Position numbers and translations under genes: made by a program. Positions 1-11,519 of a stretch of 64,000 nt of DNA are shown here, piece after piece. Origin of the DNA: Rhizophagus irregularis (taxonomy: Eukaryota; Glomeromycota; Glomeromycetes; Glomerales; Glomeraceae); contig NC_089445.1 in the NCBI RefSeq assembly GCF_026210795.1, positions 372,001 to 436,000 on the forward strand, given 5' to 3'. The notes beneath the pieces are model-generated. The model searched no databases and had not been told where the DNA came from. It was given only the letters and a program-made list of their open reading frames with translations. How positions within the stretch are numbered: the stretch's first letter is position 1; every line of letters begins with the position of its first letter.

Positions 1-938
1 TTAACAATCAAATTAACAAAGTAAATTTTTTTTTCAATTAGAAAAAAATAAAAATAAAAAAATTAATTTTTTATTAAATAAAAATAGAACTGATAAATAA
101 TAGTTATTGGTTGGGGGGGTAAAATATCGGTCACCCCGAAGGGGTGACACGATATTTTATCCACCATAACCAATAACTAGATTATTGCGTCAGTCACGCA
201 AGATCATGCTATTATTATAGTAAGAGTATATAAAAAGTATAATTAAACTGCAAATATATTTGATATTTAGCCAATAAAAGAAAAATATCAATTATTTAGC
301 CATCAACAAAAAATATCAGTCCGTCAAAATCTGCATGATCCTATTAGACTGACCAATAACCATTCTATATAATGTTGATACATAATTATGATTACAATTA
401 ATAAACCAAAAAATAATTAAATTTTCTTTTTTTTAACGAAAAGTACGAAAGTAATATGATTTTTCAATATTAATAAATACAACTGACATTACTACACTTT
501 TGAAGATATATTTTCAATTTTCATTTAATCTACAAAAGATTATTTCATAATAATAACAAGTTTTAACTAAAGTCATAATTAACATATAGGGTATCTAAAC
601 TAGAGTTTCATGTAGATAGTAAAACTGAAAATAGTAAATTTGTCGATCATTTATGATCACGTGATAACATAAATCTCAAGTAATATTATCTGTTATTTAC
701 AAAATTATTGTTGAGTATAATAGAAGATTTTGCAAAATAAAATGGATTTTAGTTTATCTCAAATTAAGCAATAATTTGAGCTTTACAGAAATTTTCTGGT
801 GCATAAAACTAAAATTTTAAAAATTTATTAAGAAGTTTATATATTAATTTATATATAAATAAAAATTATTGATAATTTGTTAAGTATCATAGTAGAATTT
901 GCAAAATAAAATGGATTTTAGTTTGCATAAAATTTAAC
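1..938. other. AT-rich flank downstream of a P450 gene
   Basis: No gene is seen. Besides the palindrome at 101-179, a direct repeat of about 42 bases occurs at 714-755 and 882-924, sharing GCAAAATAAAATGGATTTTA, just beyond the 3' end of the P450 gene. The repeat may be a local slippage duplication. Confidence 0.5.
101..179. repeat. Near-perfect palindrome (hairpin), 79 bp
   Basis: Two arms of about 38 bases, beginning TAGTTATTGGTT and ending AACCAATAACTA, meet at a GAA loop between CACCCC and GGGGTG. The arms are G/C-rich near the loop, unlike the AT-rich surroundings. It may be a foldback or MITE terminus; a further GACCAATAACCAT at about 351 resembles the outer arm. No coding potential is seen. 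Confidence 0.7.
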
Positions 939-2804
939 TTAAACCCTCTTTTCAAAAATCACACCAGCAGTACTTGTTTCAACTGGTAATGCCGTAAAAC
1001 CCGTTCCTCTGCTTTCTTCAATTTTACTACTTACTGTACGAAAATTATATTTTAAGATAACGTTATGCATAAAAAATTTAATATTATTTACAGCAAGTTG
1101 TCTTCCAGGGCATCTAAATAATTTAATAATAACTGAGTTGTTGACTTACTGTACTACAATACATATATACATAAATATACTCACGCGTGTTTACCATTTC
1201 CAAATGTCAAAAAATTTTTAGTGACTTTTGATGCTATATTTATATCTAAATGTCTGAATGGTTCAAATGATTTTGGTTCATCTCGATAAACATCATCAAT
1301 ATAAATACTAGTTATACAATTTTTTGGTATTTGCAATCCATTAGAGAACGTATAATCTTTCTTTACGAGATGGTCAATTCCCGCAACATTTACACTTAAT
1401 CTTAATGTTTCTCTAATAAAACTATCTAATTTTTTCATATCACTAAGAGCTTCAAATGGAATTATACCATTTACATTCGTTTCTTTATGAACTTTTAATT
1501 GTTCTTCATATAATTCTTGCATGTACTCGGGTCTTGATGCTAAACTTAAAATAACATTTGTAATGGCTATTGCCGTTGTATGAATTGATGCAAAAATGAT
1601 TAGATATATTCTGTCTAAAAGATACGGACAACTAATATTATTAGGATCATGTTCTTCCATTAGATCTTGAAGATGATCATCAGGACGTTTCCAAGAGTCA
1701 CCATATTTTTCTTTCTCTTGTAAACGTTTACGTACTTGCTTTTCTATATGTTTAAGGAGTGGTTTTCGATGTTTATCTGCTGGATTATATAATCCTAATC
1801 TTATCTGAATACGATTAACATATTCTTGAAGTCCTGGATAAATTATATCAAGAAATGGTGGAATAGTTAAAAATATCATGCTATCTATTATAAAGTTTGC
1901 AAATGAATTTAAAACTTCTTCATGTTGTGATTCCTCCTATAAAAAGAAGTAATTTTCTTTTAAAACTTTTTTTCTTTCAAAATTAACTAGTATCATAAAA
2001 AAAAAGTATCTATACTTACTTCACCAATAATAATATTTGCAATAGGATCAGAAATAATTTTTGTTACAATTTCAAATAGATTATAAAAAATTTTTGATTC
2101 ATCACAATCTCCAAAATGTTTTTGAGTTGATAAATAAACCCTTTTTTGCATACGATCAGAATAAAGTTTTAATTTGCTAAAGATCGTGTCTTTAAGTGTT
2201 TTTGGTGCAACTGGTAAAACTTTCAGCAAATCTGGACATAATACATCTATCGGAAATCGTTTGTTGAATGCTTTTAAAACATCAAACACATCATCTCTTG
2301 AATATACTTCACCAAAATGTTCTTTTCCTACAAGTTTGTGCAGTAATTAAAAAGAATTTATAAATTAGAATATATAAAATATTTTATATTTATGCAAAAA
2401 AAAATACGAGCAATCTCTGTACCAACAAATACTCTCACTTGACCCCATATATATAGACAAAAGATATCACCATACTATTATATATAATTAAGAATTAACG
2501 TTAATTGAATTTTTACGCCAAAAAAAAAAAAAAATTCGTTGATATACGAACTTCTTCTCTACATTGTTTAAGAAATTTTTCGGGATTTAAAAAAAAATCA
2601 AAAGTATGGCCAATAATTGGGAATTTGTAAGAAACAAGTGGCGGCATGGTCTAAGAAAATAAAATAAAATAAAATTGAGAAAAAGGAGAAAAAGCGATAA
2701 AATTCTGTTTAAATCAATTATCTTACCAATTCTGGTTCACGCTTACGCTTTAAAATGTAAAGCGTTATAAACAGAAGGGATCCCAAAATGATCGCTTGAT
2801 ACAT
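939..2804 (-). CDS. Cytochrome P450 monooxygenase, apparently intact
   Basis: A membrane-anchored heme monooxygenase. Exons read by eye on the minus strand: 2804-2727 (MYQAIILGSLLFIT, a hydrophobic ER anchor, then KRKR), 2650-2551 (proline-rich PPLVSYKFPIIGH), about 2465-2400 (VRVFVGTEIARI), about 2315-1992, about 1945-1184, and 1119-939. The I-helix reads FASIHTTA, a variant known from fungal P450s such as the CYP503 ent-kaurene oxidase type; the K-helix ExxR is ETLR. The heme loop FGNGKHACPGR forms only when the intron between 1184 and 1119 is removed (donor GTGAGT, acceptor TTTAG), which supports the model. The last exon ends FEKRV-stop. No stop or frameshift was needed. Substrate cannot be told from sequence. 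A broken paralogue class lies at 5907-8178 on the same strand. Confidence 0.85.
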
Positions 2805-2937
2805 TTTTAAGAGAAAAAAAAAACAATTTCGTATATTCAAAGTTTAAGAATTGTGGTTATTTTAATTGCTGTTGACTTTTTATCTTTTTATAGATAGAGA
2901 TTTTCATCATTTAAATTAAATTATCTAGAGCTAGTTG

Positions 2938-4405
2938 ATACACAGTATGATCTCATTTATATTAAATTATCTAGAGCTAGTTGATACACAGTAGAGGGAA
3001 TATTTTCCAACGATCACATAATTCCGGCCAGAATTACAAAGTTGAAGGTAAAGCAAAAAGATGAAATAGAAATAAAATAAAATAAATAGTAAAAAAGAAA
3101 TTAAAAACCTAAAACACGCCTTCGCTGCAGCACTGAGAGAACAAAGATGTCAACTCCTCAAAATCTAAATGCTGATTGGCTTATTCATCCGTCCGGCGCA
3201 GCGCGACGGGCTACAGCTAGTTTATCATAAATTTATTATTTATTGATGAATTTTGCTAAAATTTTTAGTGTTACAAACTAAATTTGTCTCCATTTTGTTA
3301 ATTATAATTTATCGGAGATATAATAGAGATAGTTTATCGTCATATTATAAAATAAATAGATTTGTAAAATTTTTAGTGTTACAAACTAATTTGTCTCCAT
3401 TTGATTATTATTGTAATTTTAATTTATCGGAGATATAATAGAGATAGTTTATCGTCATATTATAAAATAAATAGATTTGTAAAATTTTTTGTGTTACAAA
3501 CTAAATTTGTCTCCATTTGATTATTATTGTAATTTTAATTTATCGGAGATATAATAGAGATAGTTTATCATAAATTTATTATTTATTGATGACATTCTAA
3601 ATTCGTCATATTATAAAATAAATAGATTTGGTATTTTGCTAAAATTTTTAGTGTTACAATCTAAATTTGTCTCCATTTTGTTAATTATAATTTATCATAG
3701 TCAATCGTGGATTATCAATGATTTTCACGGCTGCGCCGTAAAAATCATGATATTCATATATTCATGCGACACGTTTTGAACTAACGCCCGTGATAAAAAA
3801 GTAGACTATTTTATAGTTATTTTAATTATTACTATTTTTTCTTATGTCTTATTATTTTTCCTTTATCCAAGTTTAAAACAGATTTTTCAGTAACTAAAAG
3901 TTATAAAATGTCTCAAAAGCACATTATGATATCTGTTTTCATTAGAGTAAGTGATCTTTTGTAAAATGAAATACACCTGATATTTCTATGAAAAATCACG
4001 GGCGCCCATTAGTAAACATGGGATATTATTACACGCTCATTAGGATTGTGCGTAATTTTCACATTATATCTTTAATTCTGATCGGCGTTACAGTTGATAA
4101 TAATATCAGTTTATTTGTAAAGGTGAAAGTGGTATTTTTGCCTTTTTTTCATATTAAAATCGAAGAAATTGCAACTGTTGTAGACCAAACTCTACCATGT
4201 TCCAAATCATCTAAATTATCGACCCATTCTAATAATGCCTTAAGGCTATATCAACGATGAACATCTAATTTAGGCCAATGGGATATGGTTTGATTTGGTC
4301 TACATATCAAATATTTTTTCTGCTGTTAATCCAACTGTATGGTCTACAAAAGCACCATGTAAATCTATAATAATAATTTAATTTAAATGAGATCATACTG
4401 TGTAT
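2938..4405. mobile_element. Candidate element bounded by 33-bp inverted repeats
   Basis: 2938-2970 and the reverse complement of 4373-4405 match over 33 bases with one mismatch (core ATACACAGTATGATCTCATT). The left arm is also part of a tandem duplication of about 48 bases (2909-2993). No transposase is seen inside; the interval holds a tandem repeat and a GC-richer stretch (3120-3222). No clear target-site duplication was found, so this could be a non-autonomous DNA element or two copies of a shorter repeat in opposite orientation. Confidence 0.4.
3226..3700. repeat. Tandem repeat, about 4 copies of a ~115-bp unit
   Basis: The unit carries GTGTTACAAACTAAATTTGT followed by CTCCATTT and TTTATCGGAGATATAATAG, recurring from about 3270, 3376, 3490 and 3650. 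The third copy has an extra block (TTTATCATAAATTTATTATT) that also opens the array at 3222. Short open frames here are by-products of the repeat. Nothing coding is supported. Confidence 0.75.
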
Positions 4406-4603
4406 ATCCGTAAAAATGCGGATTACGGATTGATCAGATTATCCATCGGATTGAATACATCGCCTCCCTGTACTGTACAATAATTAAATTTCATTAATCA
4501 CATGATTGGATATTTGCAGATCTTTTTTTTTAGACTCTAATACCTAACCCGCTAAATCAAAAAAAATTCTCCACTTTTTGAGAAAATTAAAGCCCGTTAC
4601 AAC

Positions 4604-5221
4604 AACAGGGCGGACATCCTTATATCACCTTGCCGATCATTTGCCGATCTTATAGTAAATTGGGTGATATCAGACTTTAAAACTTCGGCCAAAGTCACAG
4701 AAGTTTGGCCGAAGCTTGAAACTTTTATGGGTTATAGTTTAACTGATTTAAAATCAATGGCCGAAGTAATCATTCCTAATTTTAGGTAATCAAGAAGTTA
4801 TGGCTAAATTTATACTTGCAATTATATTTGTTATAATCTATATAATAAATAGAAATTTTCAAAATGCAATTTCTCAATCAATTTGGCGTAAAAAATTATA
4901 AAATTACTATCAAAATGTTTGTCTTGACGAGATGAATCTAAAAAGCTATAAAACATTAAATTTTAATCACTGGTTGTCACAATATCATTAAAATAATTTC
5001 AATTTTCTAATTATTATTAAAATTCAGCCCATTTTTGGGTTTTAGTTAATTTTTGGATTTGAAAACATTAATTTTCGGACTTTGGATAAATTTTGATAAC
5101 AAATAAAATTTATATAGTTAAATTTGCAAAAAAATGGTATTTTTTATGTGATAATATTTAAAATAGATGATCGGCAAAATGATCGGCAATAATGTGATAA
5201 TATGAGGATGTCCGCCCTGTT
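4604..5221. mobile_element. Mutator-like MITE with 9-bp target duplication
   Basis: The ends are inverted repeats starting AACAGGGCGGACATCCT; similarity continues for about 55 bases and includes two TGCCGATCAT-type motifs per end. The 9-base direct repeat CGTTACAAC flanks both sides exactly (4595-4603 and 5222-5230). Long terminal inverted repeats plus a 9-bp duplication are the hallmark of Mutator-like elements. At 618 bp and without an open frame it is non-autonomous. The middle contains GGCCGAAG-type motifs at both sides of about 4690-4760. Confidence 0.85.
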
Positions 5222-5906
5222 CGTTACAACACGATTATTTATAATACTTTAGAAAATTCGAGAAAATTGAAGATAAATTTTTGTTGACTTAATAAAAATA
5301 CATATTAATTACTGTTTCCAATATTGTTGTAATTCATTAAAAATGACATTTTTTCAGCAAAGGAACATTTATCAGATATCTAAAAATTAATAGAATATGT
5401 ATGGTTTAATGACCGAAAAGGCTTATCATATTTTTTTTCGATTAGTATTGGCCTTGATTATTGAAAAGAAGAATTGAGCCAAATTTATTTTAATAATTTT
5501 AATAATTTTTACATTGTTTCAAGGGTCAAAAGACGTCCTACTAAATTAATTTCAATTGGCCTTCAGGTAAACAAAGCCATAATGTAAACTACCGCCCAAA
5601 ATTTGTCTTATAATTAAGTTTTTATAGAAGACTCAAGTTAAAATGACCTTTCACTCTTAAAGAGTCAATTATAATAATAAAATTTATGTAAATCGAATAT
5701 AGATAGTATTACAAGAAAATTTAAAATAAATAAAATAAATAAATAATAAATGAAATTATTGCTCTTCAAATTCGACTCTTTAAAGTAGTATTGTTATTGC
5801 ATCAAGGTTCAACAAAGATACTTGAGTATGTTGAGGCAAGTGGATAACTAGATTCATTTTTACAAAATTATACATAATTATCATCTCTGAGAATAATCCT
5901 AATAAC
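5222..5906. other. Intergenic, nothing recognised
   Basis: An AT-rich stretch between the Mutator-like MITE and the end of the second P450 locus. No open frame, repeat or RNA gene is supported. Confidence 0.5.
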
Positions 5907-8178
5907 TTATTCATTAATTCTTTCAGTAAACACAAGTTTTATATCAATGGGAGTTAGTAAAAAATGAGACTTTAATAATATTTTGTCCTTGTTAACGTTA
6001 TTTTCAGGAAGGACCCATTTATATCTGAGCACTTTAATAGAAATGATATTAAATAACTTAACTATGAACAAAATAAAACAATACAAATATACTTTACTTA
6101 CGGAACATTGAAAGAACAACTCTTTGTTGTAATAAAGTGAGATTTTGTCCGACACTATAAAAATGTTTTAAGAAAAATTTAAAATTTAAAATATGATAAA
6201 ATTATTTTATATTTGTAAAAAAAAAAGTATTTGCTATATATACCAATTTCTTGGACCAGCAGAAAAAGGAATCCAAGCAAATTTGTCTCTTTTTTCGTCA
6301 CTTGATAAGAATCTTTCAGGGTTGTATTGATTAGGATTTTCCCAATATTTTGGATCACGATGAATTTTCCAAGTATTTATCATACATGTAGAGTTTATTG
6401 GTAAAATGTAGGAGCCAACCTTAATTGGCTTCTTTAATCTTCTAACAGTTAATATTGGTGTCGGTGGATGGGTTCGTAAAGTTTCTTTAATAATTGCATT
6501 GACATATTTCAATTCCTAATATATATATAGTTATATACAGACATACAGTATATAATTAATATATATGATTTTGGATGAAATACAATAAAATCGTGAAATG
6601 TGGGAACAAATAAATGATTGTAATGATTTAATAGTACCTTTAATTGATCTAAACTTGGTATAATTGGTTCGTTACCAAGAATACGGATTACTTCTGCTCG
6701 TGCTTTTTCTTGCATTTCCTATTCATTTTGAATTACAAAAAGATTAATAAAAAGATGTAAATTTTGAAAAATCAACCGCAAATTCTACTACTTACTGGAT
6801 ATTTTGCAAGAAAATAAAGCGAAACACTCAATGCCGTTGTAGTGGCTAAAAAAATTTTTTAAAAAGTTTTAAATAAAGATCTTCGTAATTCATGGATATA
6901 ATTTTCTGTTCCCGAAAAACTTTATGTCCTAATACGCACTATAACAGATAACGCGCAGTTTTAAATTACTTACTGTCATGTCCTGCAGTAAAAAAGGTCG
7001 CTATCTAATCTCTCAATTGATGTTTATCAATATTAATTTCTCCTTGTTTTATCATGCTCGTTAATAAATCATGACCATTATAAGAATCTTTCTTCATCTC
7101 ATTTCTTTTCGTCTCTATAATATCATTAATGAATCCATCAAATTCTTTAATAGCATCCAAGTATTTTTTGTTAGATTCTAAAGGTAATTCACTTATCCAT
7201 GGAAATACAAGACGGAAAGGAGATCCAAGAACTGAAACAATATAGTCATAAACACTTATGAGACGAGGAACTTCTTGAGACTCTAAACACTAAAATAATT
7301 TTTTTTTTAATAAGTTAAATAATAATTATAAAAAAAATATACAAAAATATTTTCCAACCCTTACCCCAAACTTATATCCAAAGGCAAATTTTCCCAATGC
7401 TTCAATTGAAATACGTCGCATAGTTTCGATTATATTAATTGGTCGATTTAAATTTGGGTTCATGAAAGTAAAAAGATCCATTGTAATTTCACCAACAACC
7501 TCTGGATATTGATGTGAAGCAAGATTTAATGCAGAATCCGCTAATTTTCTAGTAGATCTCCATTTCTGTTAATTTTACTTAAGTATTAACGATTTTACTT
7601 AGGAATCAACAAAATTAAGTTATAAAAATCGAAGTCGAGATTACGCACGTCTCCATTAGTTAATGATAAACCACATCCGAAAAATTTATCAAAAAAAACA
7701 TTATCAGTTTTTGAATAGTACTTGATAGCAACATCCTCTAAAAAAGTAATTTAATTATTTAAAAGAAAGTTTTTGTTATGTTTCAACATTAAAAAAAACA
7801 AATCACCTGATTCAGTTAATAAAATTTTAGCGTATTCAGGATTGTTGAGAACAATGCCGAACTGACTCTAATAAAAGTAAATATAATTATATAATTGTAA
7901 ATAAGAGAAAAATTAGCGTATCATGTGACATTACCAAATAAATATCATGATGACCTCCTATAAGTTCTTGAACTAAATCTTCAACTTCATCGTAATTTTT
8001 TTGTTGGAAATAAGCCCACAATATTTTTAATAAAGAAATAAATGAAATATATGGAATATTCTCAAGACCTTCAGGTTTTTTATTAAATTTACGAATGAAA
8101 TTAATAATAAAACCAAATGTAATAGCGAAAAATATTAAAGCAAACGTTTTTTGTTCTTATAGTTAATTCGTGATTCAT
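5907..8178 (-). pseudogene. Cytochrome P450, probable pseudogene
   Basis: Nearly every P450 landmark can be read across about ten short exons on the minus strand: N-terminal hydrophobic segment (about 8150-8100), KWRSTRK helix C (about 7560), I-helix AGHDTTTTALS formed across the intron 6977-6850, K-helix ETLR (6480s), PERF (about 6325) and the heme loop FSAGPRNCVGQ formed by splicing at about 6252/6159. The C-terminal exon ends at 5907. Two lesions are visible. An in-frame TAG lies just before the I-helix (LRD-stop-IATFF, about 6995-7010), where working relatives have an amino acid. Near 8143 one extra T separates the start MNHELTIRTKN from the membrane segment. Either could be a sequencing error, but both together argue for a dead gene. 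Family: heme monooxygenase with a classical AGxDTT, so a different P450 subfamily from the 939-2804 gene. Confidence 0.75.
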
Positions 8179-8648
8179 ATGAGAACCAGAGCTATTTATA
8201 TTAAAAAATCGGGGGATATCAGTATAAATTTGTAATGATATAGCAATATATATATATATTATGCAACTCATGCGTGGTACATCACTTAATACGGTATTAC
8301 ACACGTTTCAAAAAATAAAAACCGGAAAAAGAAATGCATCATATAAATTTTTTAATTTTTTAAATTGAAAATCTAATTTTTAAAATCTGCCGATCAAATT
8401 GTCCGATCTAATTATCCATTCAAAAATTATTTATACGGGGTAAACTAAACGTTACCGATCGACAGGAATTTTATTAGTATATTAAATCAAGAAATTGATT
8501 TATTAGCAGGGGAGCTGCTATTTGATTTATTTCATTGCATTATAAAAACAATAAGGACTATTTAAAGAGGGAATCAAGTAAGTTTTATTAACTTATAAAT
8601 TCATGTAAAATTTTCGTGATTAGGTATTCTAAATATCAATAAGATAAT
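8179..8648. other. Intergenic, nothing recognised
   Basis: AT-rich sequence between the P450 start and the helicase remnant. It holds GATCGGCAG- and GATCAAATTG-type words but no gene or clear repeat. Confidence 0.4.
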
Positions 8649-9136
8649 TCACAATCTAGTCCTATTCTCTTCTTGTGCAAATTCTTGGAATGTTTCTACA
8701 TCAACCCTCGCTCTGTTCATGGCAAGATATGATTGACCATATTCAAACATAGAAGTATCCAAAGAAATTGTAGAATGGGATAATGTTAGGCCCTGTGTTT
8801 TATGAACAGTAAGGGTAAATGCGTCTTGTAAAGGACCTCCATTTACCACAAAATATGCAGTATCTGCTGAGAACATAGAAACTTCATCTATAATTATAGC
8901 TTTTATTTTTTATGTTCCTGATGTAGATTTTGATGCATAACTAATGACTGCCAAACATCTTTAATTTTTAAGGTTGAATGAACTGGTTTTCCTTCAACAT
9001 TTTCTGCTACAACTCTTGTTGGTGGATTTAATTTAGTTGTAGTTCCTGTTAGAAAATTCCAATCATTTTTTTCATCTACAATAGACCTGATGTTCATAAT
9101 ATGGTCTACCGTTATATTGATGAAAGTGGCAGGCAT
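8649..9136 (-). pseudogene. PIF1-like DNA helicase remnant
   Basis: The minus strand gives the post-Walker-A segment [17 protein letters not shown], then a frame change at about 8905, then motif II IIIDEVSMFS, and then directly the C-terminal helicase motifs AFTLTVHKTQGLTL and YLAMNRARV. In a full PIF1 helicase several hundred residues lie between DEVSM and the TVHKTQG motif, so a large internal deletion has occurred and the Walker A P-loop is also missing upstream. PIF1-like helicases occur as host genes and as parts of Helitron transposons; no Rep domain or Helitron end is seen, so the origin is open. It cannot encode an active helicase. Confidence 0.8.
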
Positions 9137-9831
9137 GTCTGTATGTATTAATTTATATTAAAATATTGAGATCTTATATGTGAAATTAAAAAAAGTGTAA
9201 TTTTATGATAAAATCGAAAGTTAGAAAAGAGTCAATTTTACAATTTTTTTACCTTTCTTTTATCTATTTTACGATTGATTATATAAATAATTGTTAAAAA
9301 AATAGATTGTATTTTTGAAATTGATATAATGCAACTGATATACTAAATTATTGCTTAATATTATTATTAACCAATATTTTTTTGTAATTTTATTATTAAT
9401 AAAAGTATAATACAATATGAATGAATTTATAAATAACAATTAAACACATAGGAAGCTTATGTGATAATATTAGTTGTATTAGTTTAATCACCTTAATGTG
9501 ATTTAGTAAAATTGTTTTAGTTATAATTAGTAGTGTATCATTAATTTCTTATTAACTATAATATAGTTGTATAATATTATTCTAAACATTATTTTTGGGA
9601 TGTGTTTACATAAATTCAAAGAGATTTTAGAAATAATCTACATTGTTTATCATTTTTAGTTAGATTTATTTTATTCGACATTCTCAAAAATTTATTAGAA
9701 ATTTTTATTAATTTGACAATAAAAACTAAAAAGGTATAATTATTAATAAAAAATTTAAAAAATTATTAATTATATTTTTTTTGATTAAATAAATCATAAA
9801 TACTTTTTTGAATTTTTATTTCAAAATTTTT

Positions 9832-10300
9832 AGAAAAGAGAAAAAATAAATCAAAAAAGGAAGTCCATTTCCTTTTTTATTTTTATAAATATTTTAATTT
9901 TTTTATTTTTTCAACGAAAAAAATGTTTTTTTTATGAAAAGAGAAAAAGATCAATCAAAAAAGGAAGGCCATTTCCTTTTTTATTTTTATAAATTATTTT
10001 TTTTTGGTTTTTTTTCAACGAAAAAAGCGTTTTTTATGAAAAAAAAGAGAAAAAGATCAATCAAAAAAGGAAGGCCATTTCCTTTTTTATTTTTATAAAT
10101 TATTTTTTTGAATTTTTTTTCAACGAAAAAAAGTGTTTTTTTTATAAAAAGAGAAAAAGATCAATCAAAAAAGGAAAACCATTTCCTTTTTTATTTTTAT
10201 AAATTTTTGTTGATTTTTTTTTTTAACAAAAAAATAAAAGATTTTTACGAAAAGAGAAAAGGGTAAATCAAAAATGGGAAATTATTTCCTTTTCAATCAA
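9832..10300. repeat. Tandem array, about 5 copies of a ~105-bp unit
   Basis: Each unit reads roughly AAAAGAGAAAAAGATCAATC, then AAAAAAGGAAGGCCATTTCC with TTTTTTATTTTTATAAA, then TTTTTTCAACGAAAAAA. Copies begin near 9832, 9937, 10043, 10148 and 10246. The last is degenerate and partial. Each unit contains a small inverted repeat around GGCC (GGAA-GGCCA-TTCC), so every copy could form a hairpin. It is non-coding. Confidence 0.85.
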
Positions 10301-11519
10301 AAAAAAATCTAAAAAACTTTAGTTTTGCTATACTTTTTTTTTATTATATATAAAATTATCTCTGACTTTTTTTCCCAATTTGGATTATGGTTAGATTAAA
10401 ATGCAAAATCTAAACCATAAAAATGCACTAACTAACCCATAAAAACGCACAAATTTTCACAAATTTTCATAATTTTTCATTTTAAGATATGATTGTTAAT
10501 GATCTAATGCATTCCAGGATATGATCATCATTTCGGCACAAAAAAATCTATCGAATTATTTGATGTGTTTTAATATCACCTGGTTAAAATTTTAAATCTA
10601 TAAACACATTCTTAGTTTACACATGTAAAGGAAATAGAATCATATATTGTACAAATTGGGTTCAAATAAGTATATTCGCAATATACTACCAGAAAATATT
10701 TTTTAGACGAGTTAGTAAATATTCAATATTTTTAATTACTTTATATTATTCATTTAATAAAATGATTTAATTTAAAATCCTTGTTGCTTTATTATATCTT
10801 TTCAAATTTTTTTCGTTTCACTTATTCACTTTATACAAGTCACATCATTTGAATCAGCTATGATTAATAATTCTTCAGATACATTATGGATTTTTGTGTA
10901 TATTTAATCAAAGAATTTAAGGCTTTAATTATTACCATATCTATTTATGCTACAAGTTGGTATATTAATGGAACGCTTATTTTGAAAGAAGAAAAAGAAC
11001 GATATACAGTGTTCAAACCTGAATTATTGAAAATTTTTTCATGAAATATATTTCATTTTTTTTTTAACGTTTACGAAATATTTTTTTTCTATATGAATAG
11101 AGTTATTACATACGGCTTAAATTCTAAAATAAAGAATAAATATATTTTTAGTCATATCTTGATGATAGCCATTGTTTATATATTTTTTACACTAATACAA
11201 TTATGTCTGTGTACTTTATTATTATATATATGTACTATATAGCTTCATACGCTCATATACAAAATTTTTCCCAAATCCGTATTATCTTTTTTTTATTTAA
11301 ATAAAAAGCTACATATTTAACAAAATAACATAATATTACTAAGTCGATATTAAATGTAACCTCAAACAGAATGAGAAACGAAAAAGAAAAAATAGTTACA
11401 TCTATAATTAAAAGGAAAAAAGAAAAAAACAAGAATAAAAAGAAAAAAAAAAGAGAAGAAAAACTCTATAATTGAAAAGTTCTATTTGTCTATGGGAGTA
11501 AAAAAATCTATATCCCAGT
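10301..11519. other. AT-rich intergenic stretch
   Basis: No gene is supported. Poly-A/poly-T runs are common, including an A/G-rich run at 11390-11465. Also gene-less is 9137-9831 upstream of the tandem array. Confidence 0.4.

Noticed and set aside
3988-4260. Open frame of 90 codons on the plus strand
   Set aside because: It lies within repeat-rich DNA and shows no domain, no codon bias I could see and no splice context. Likely chance.
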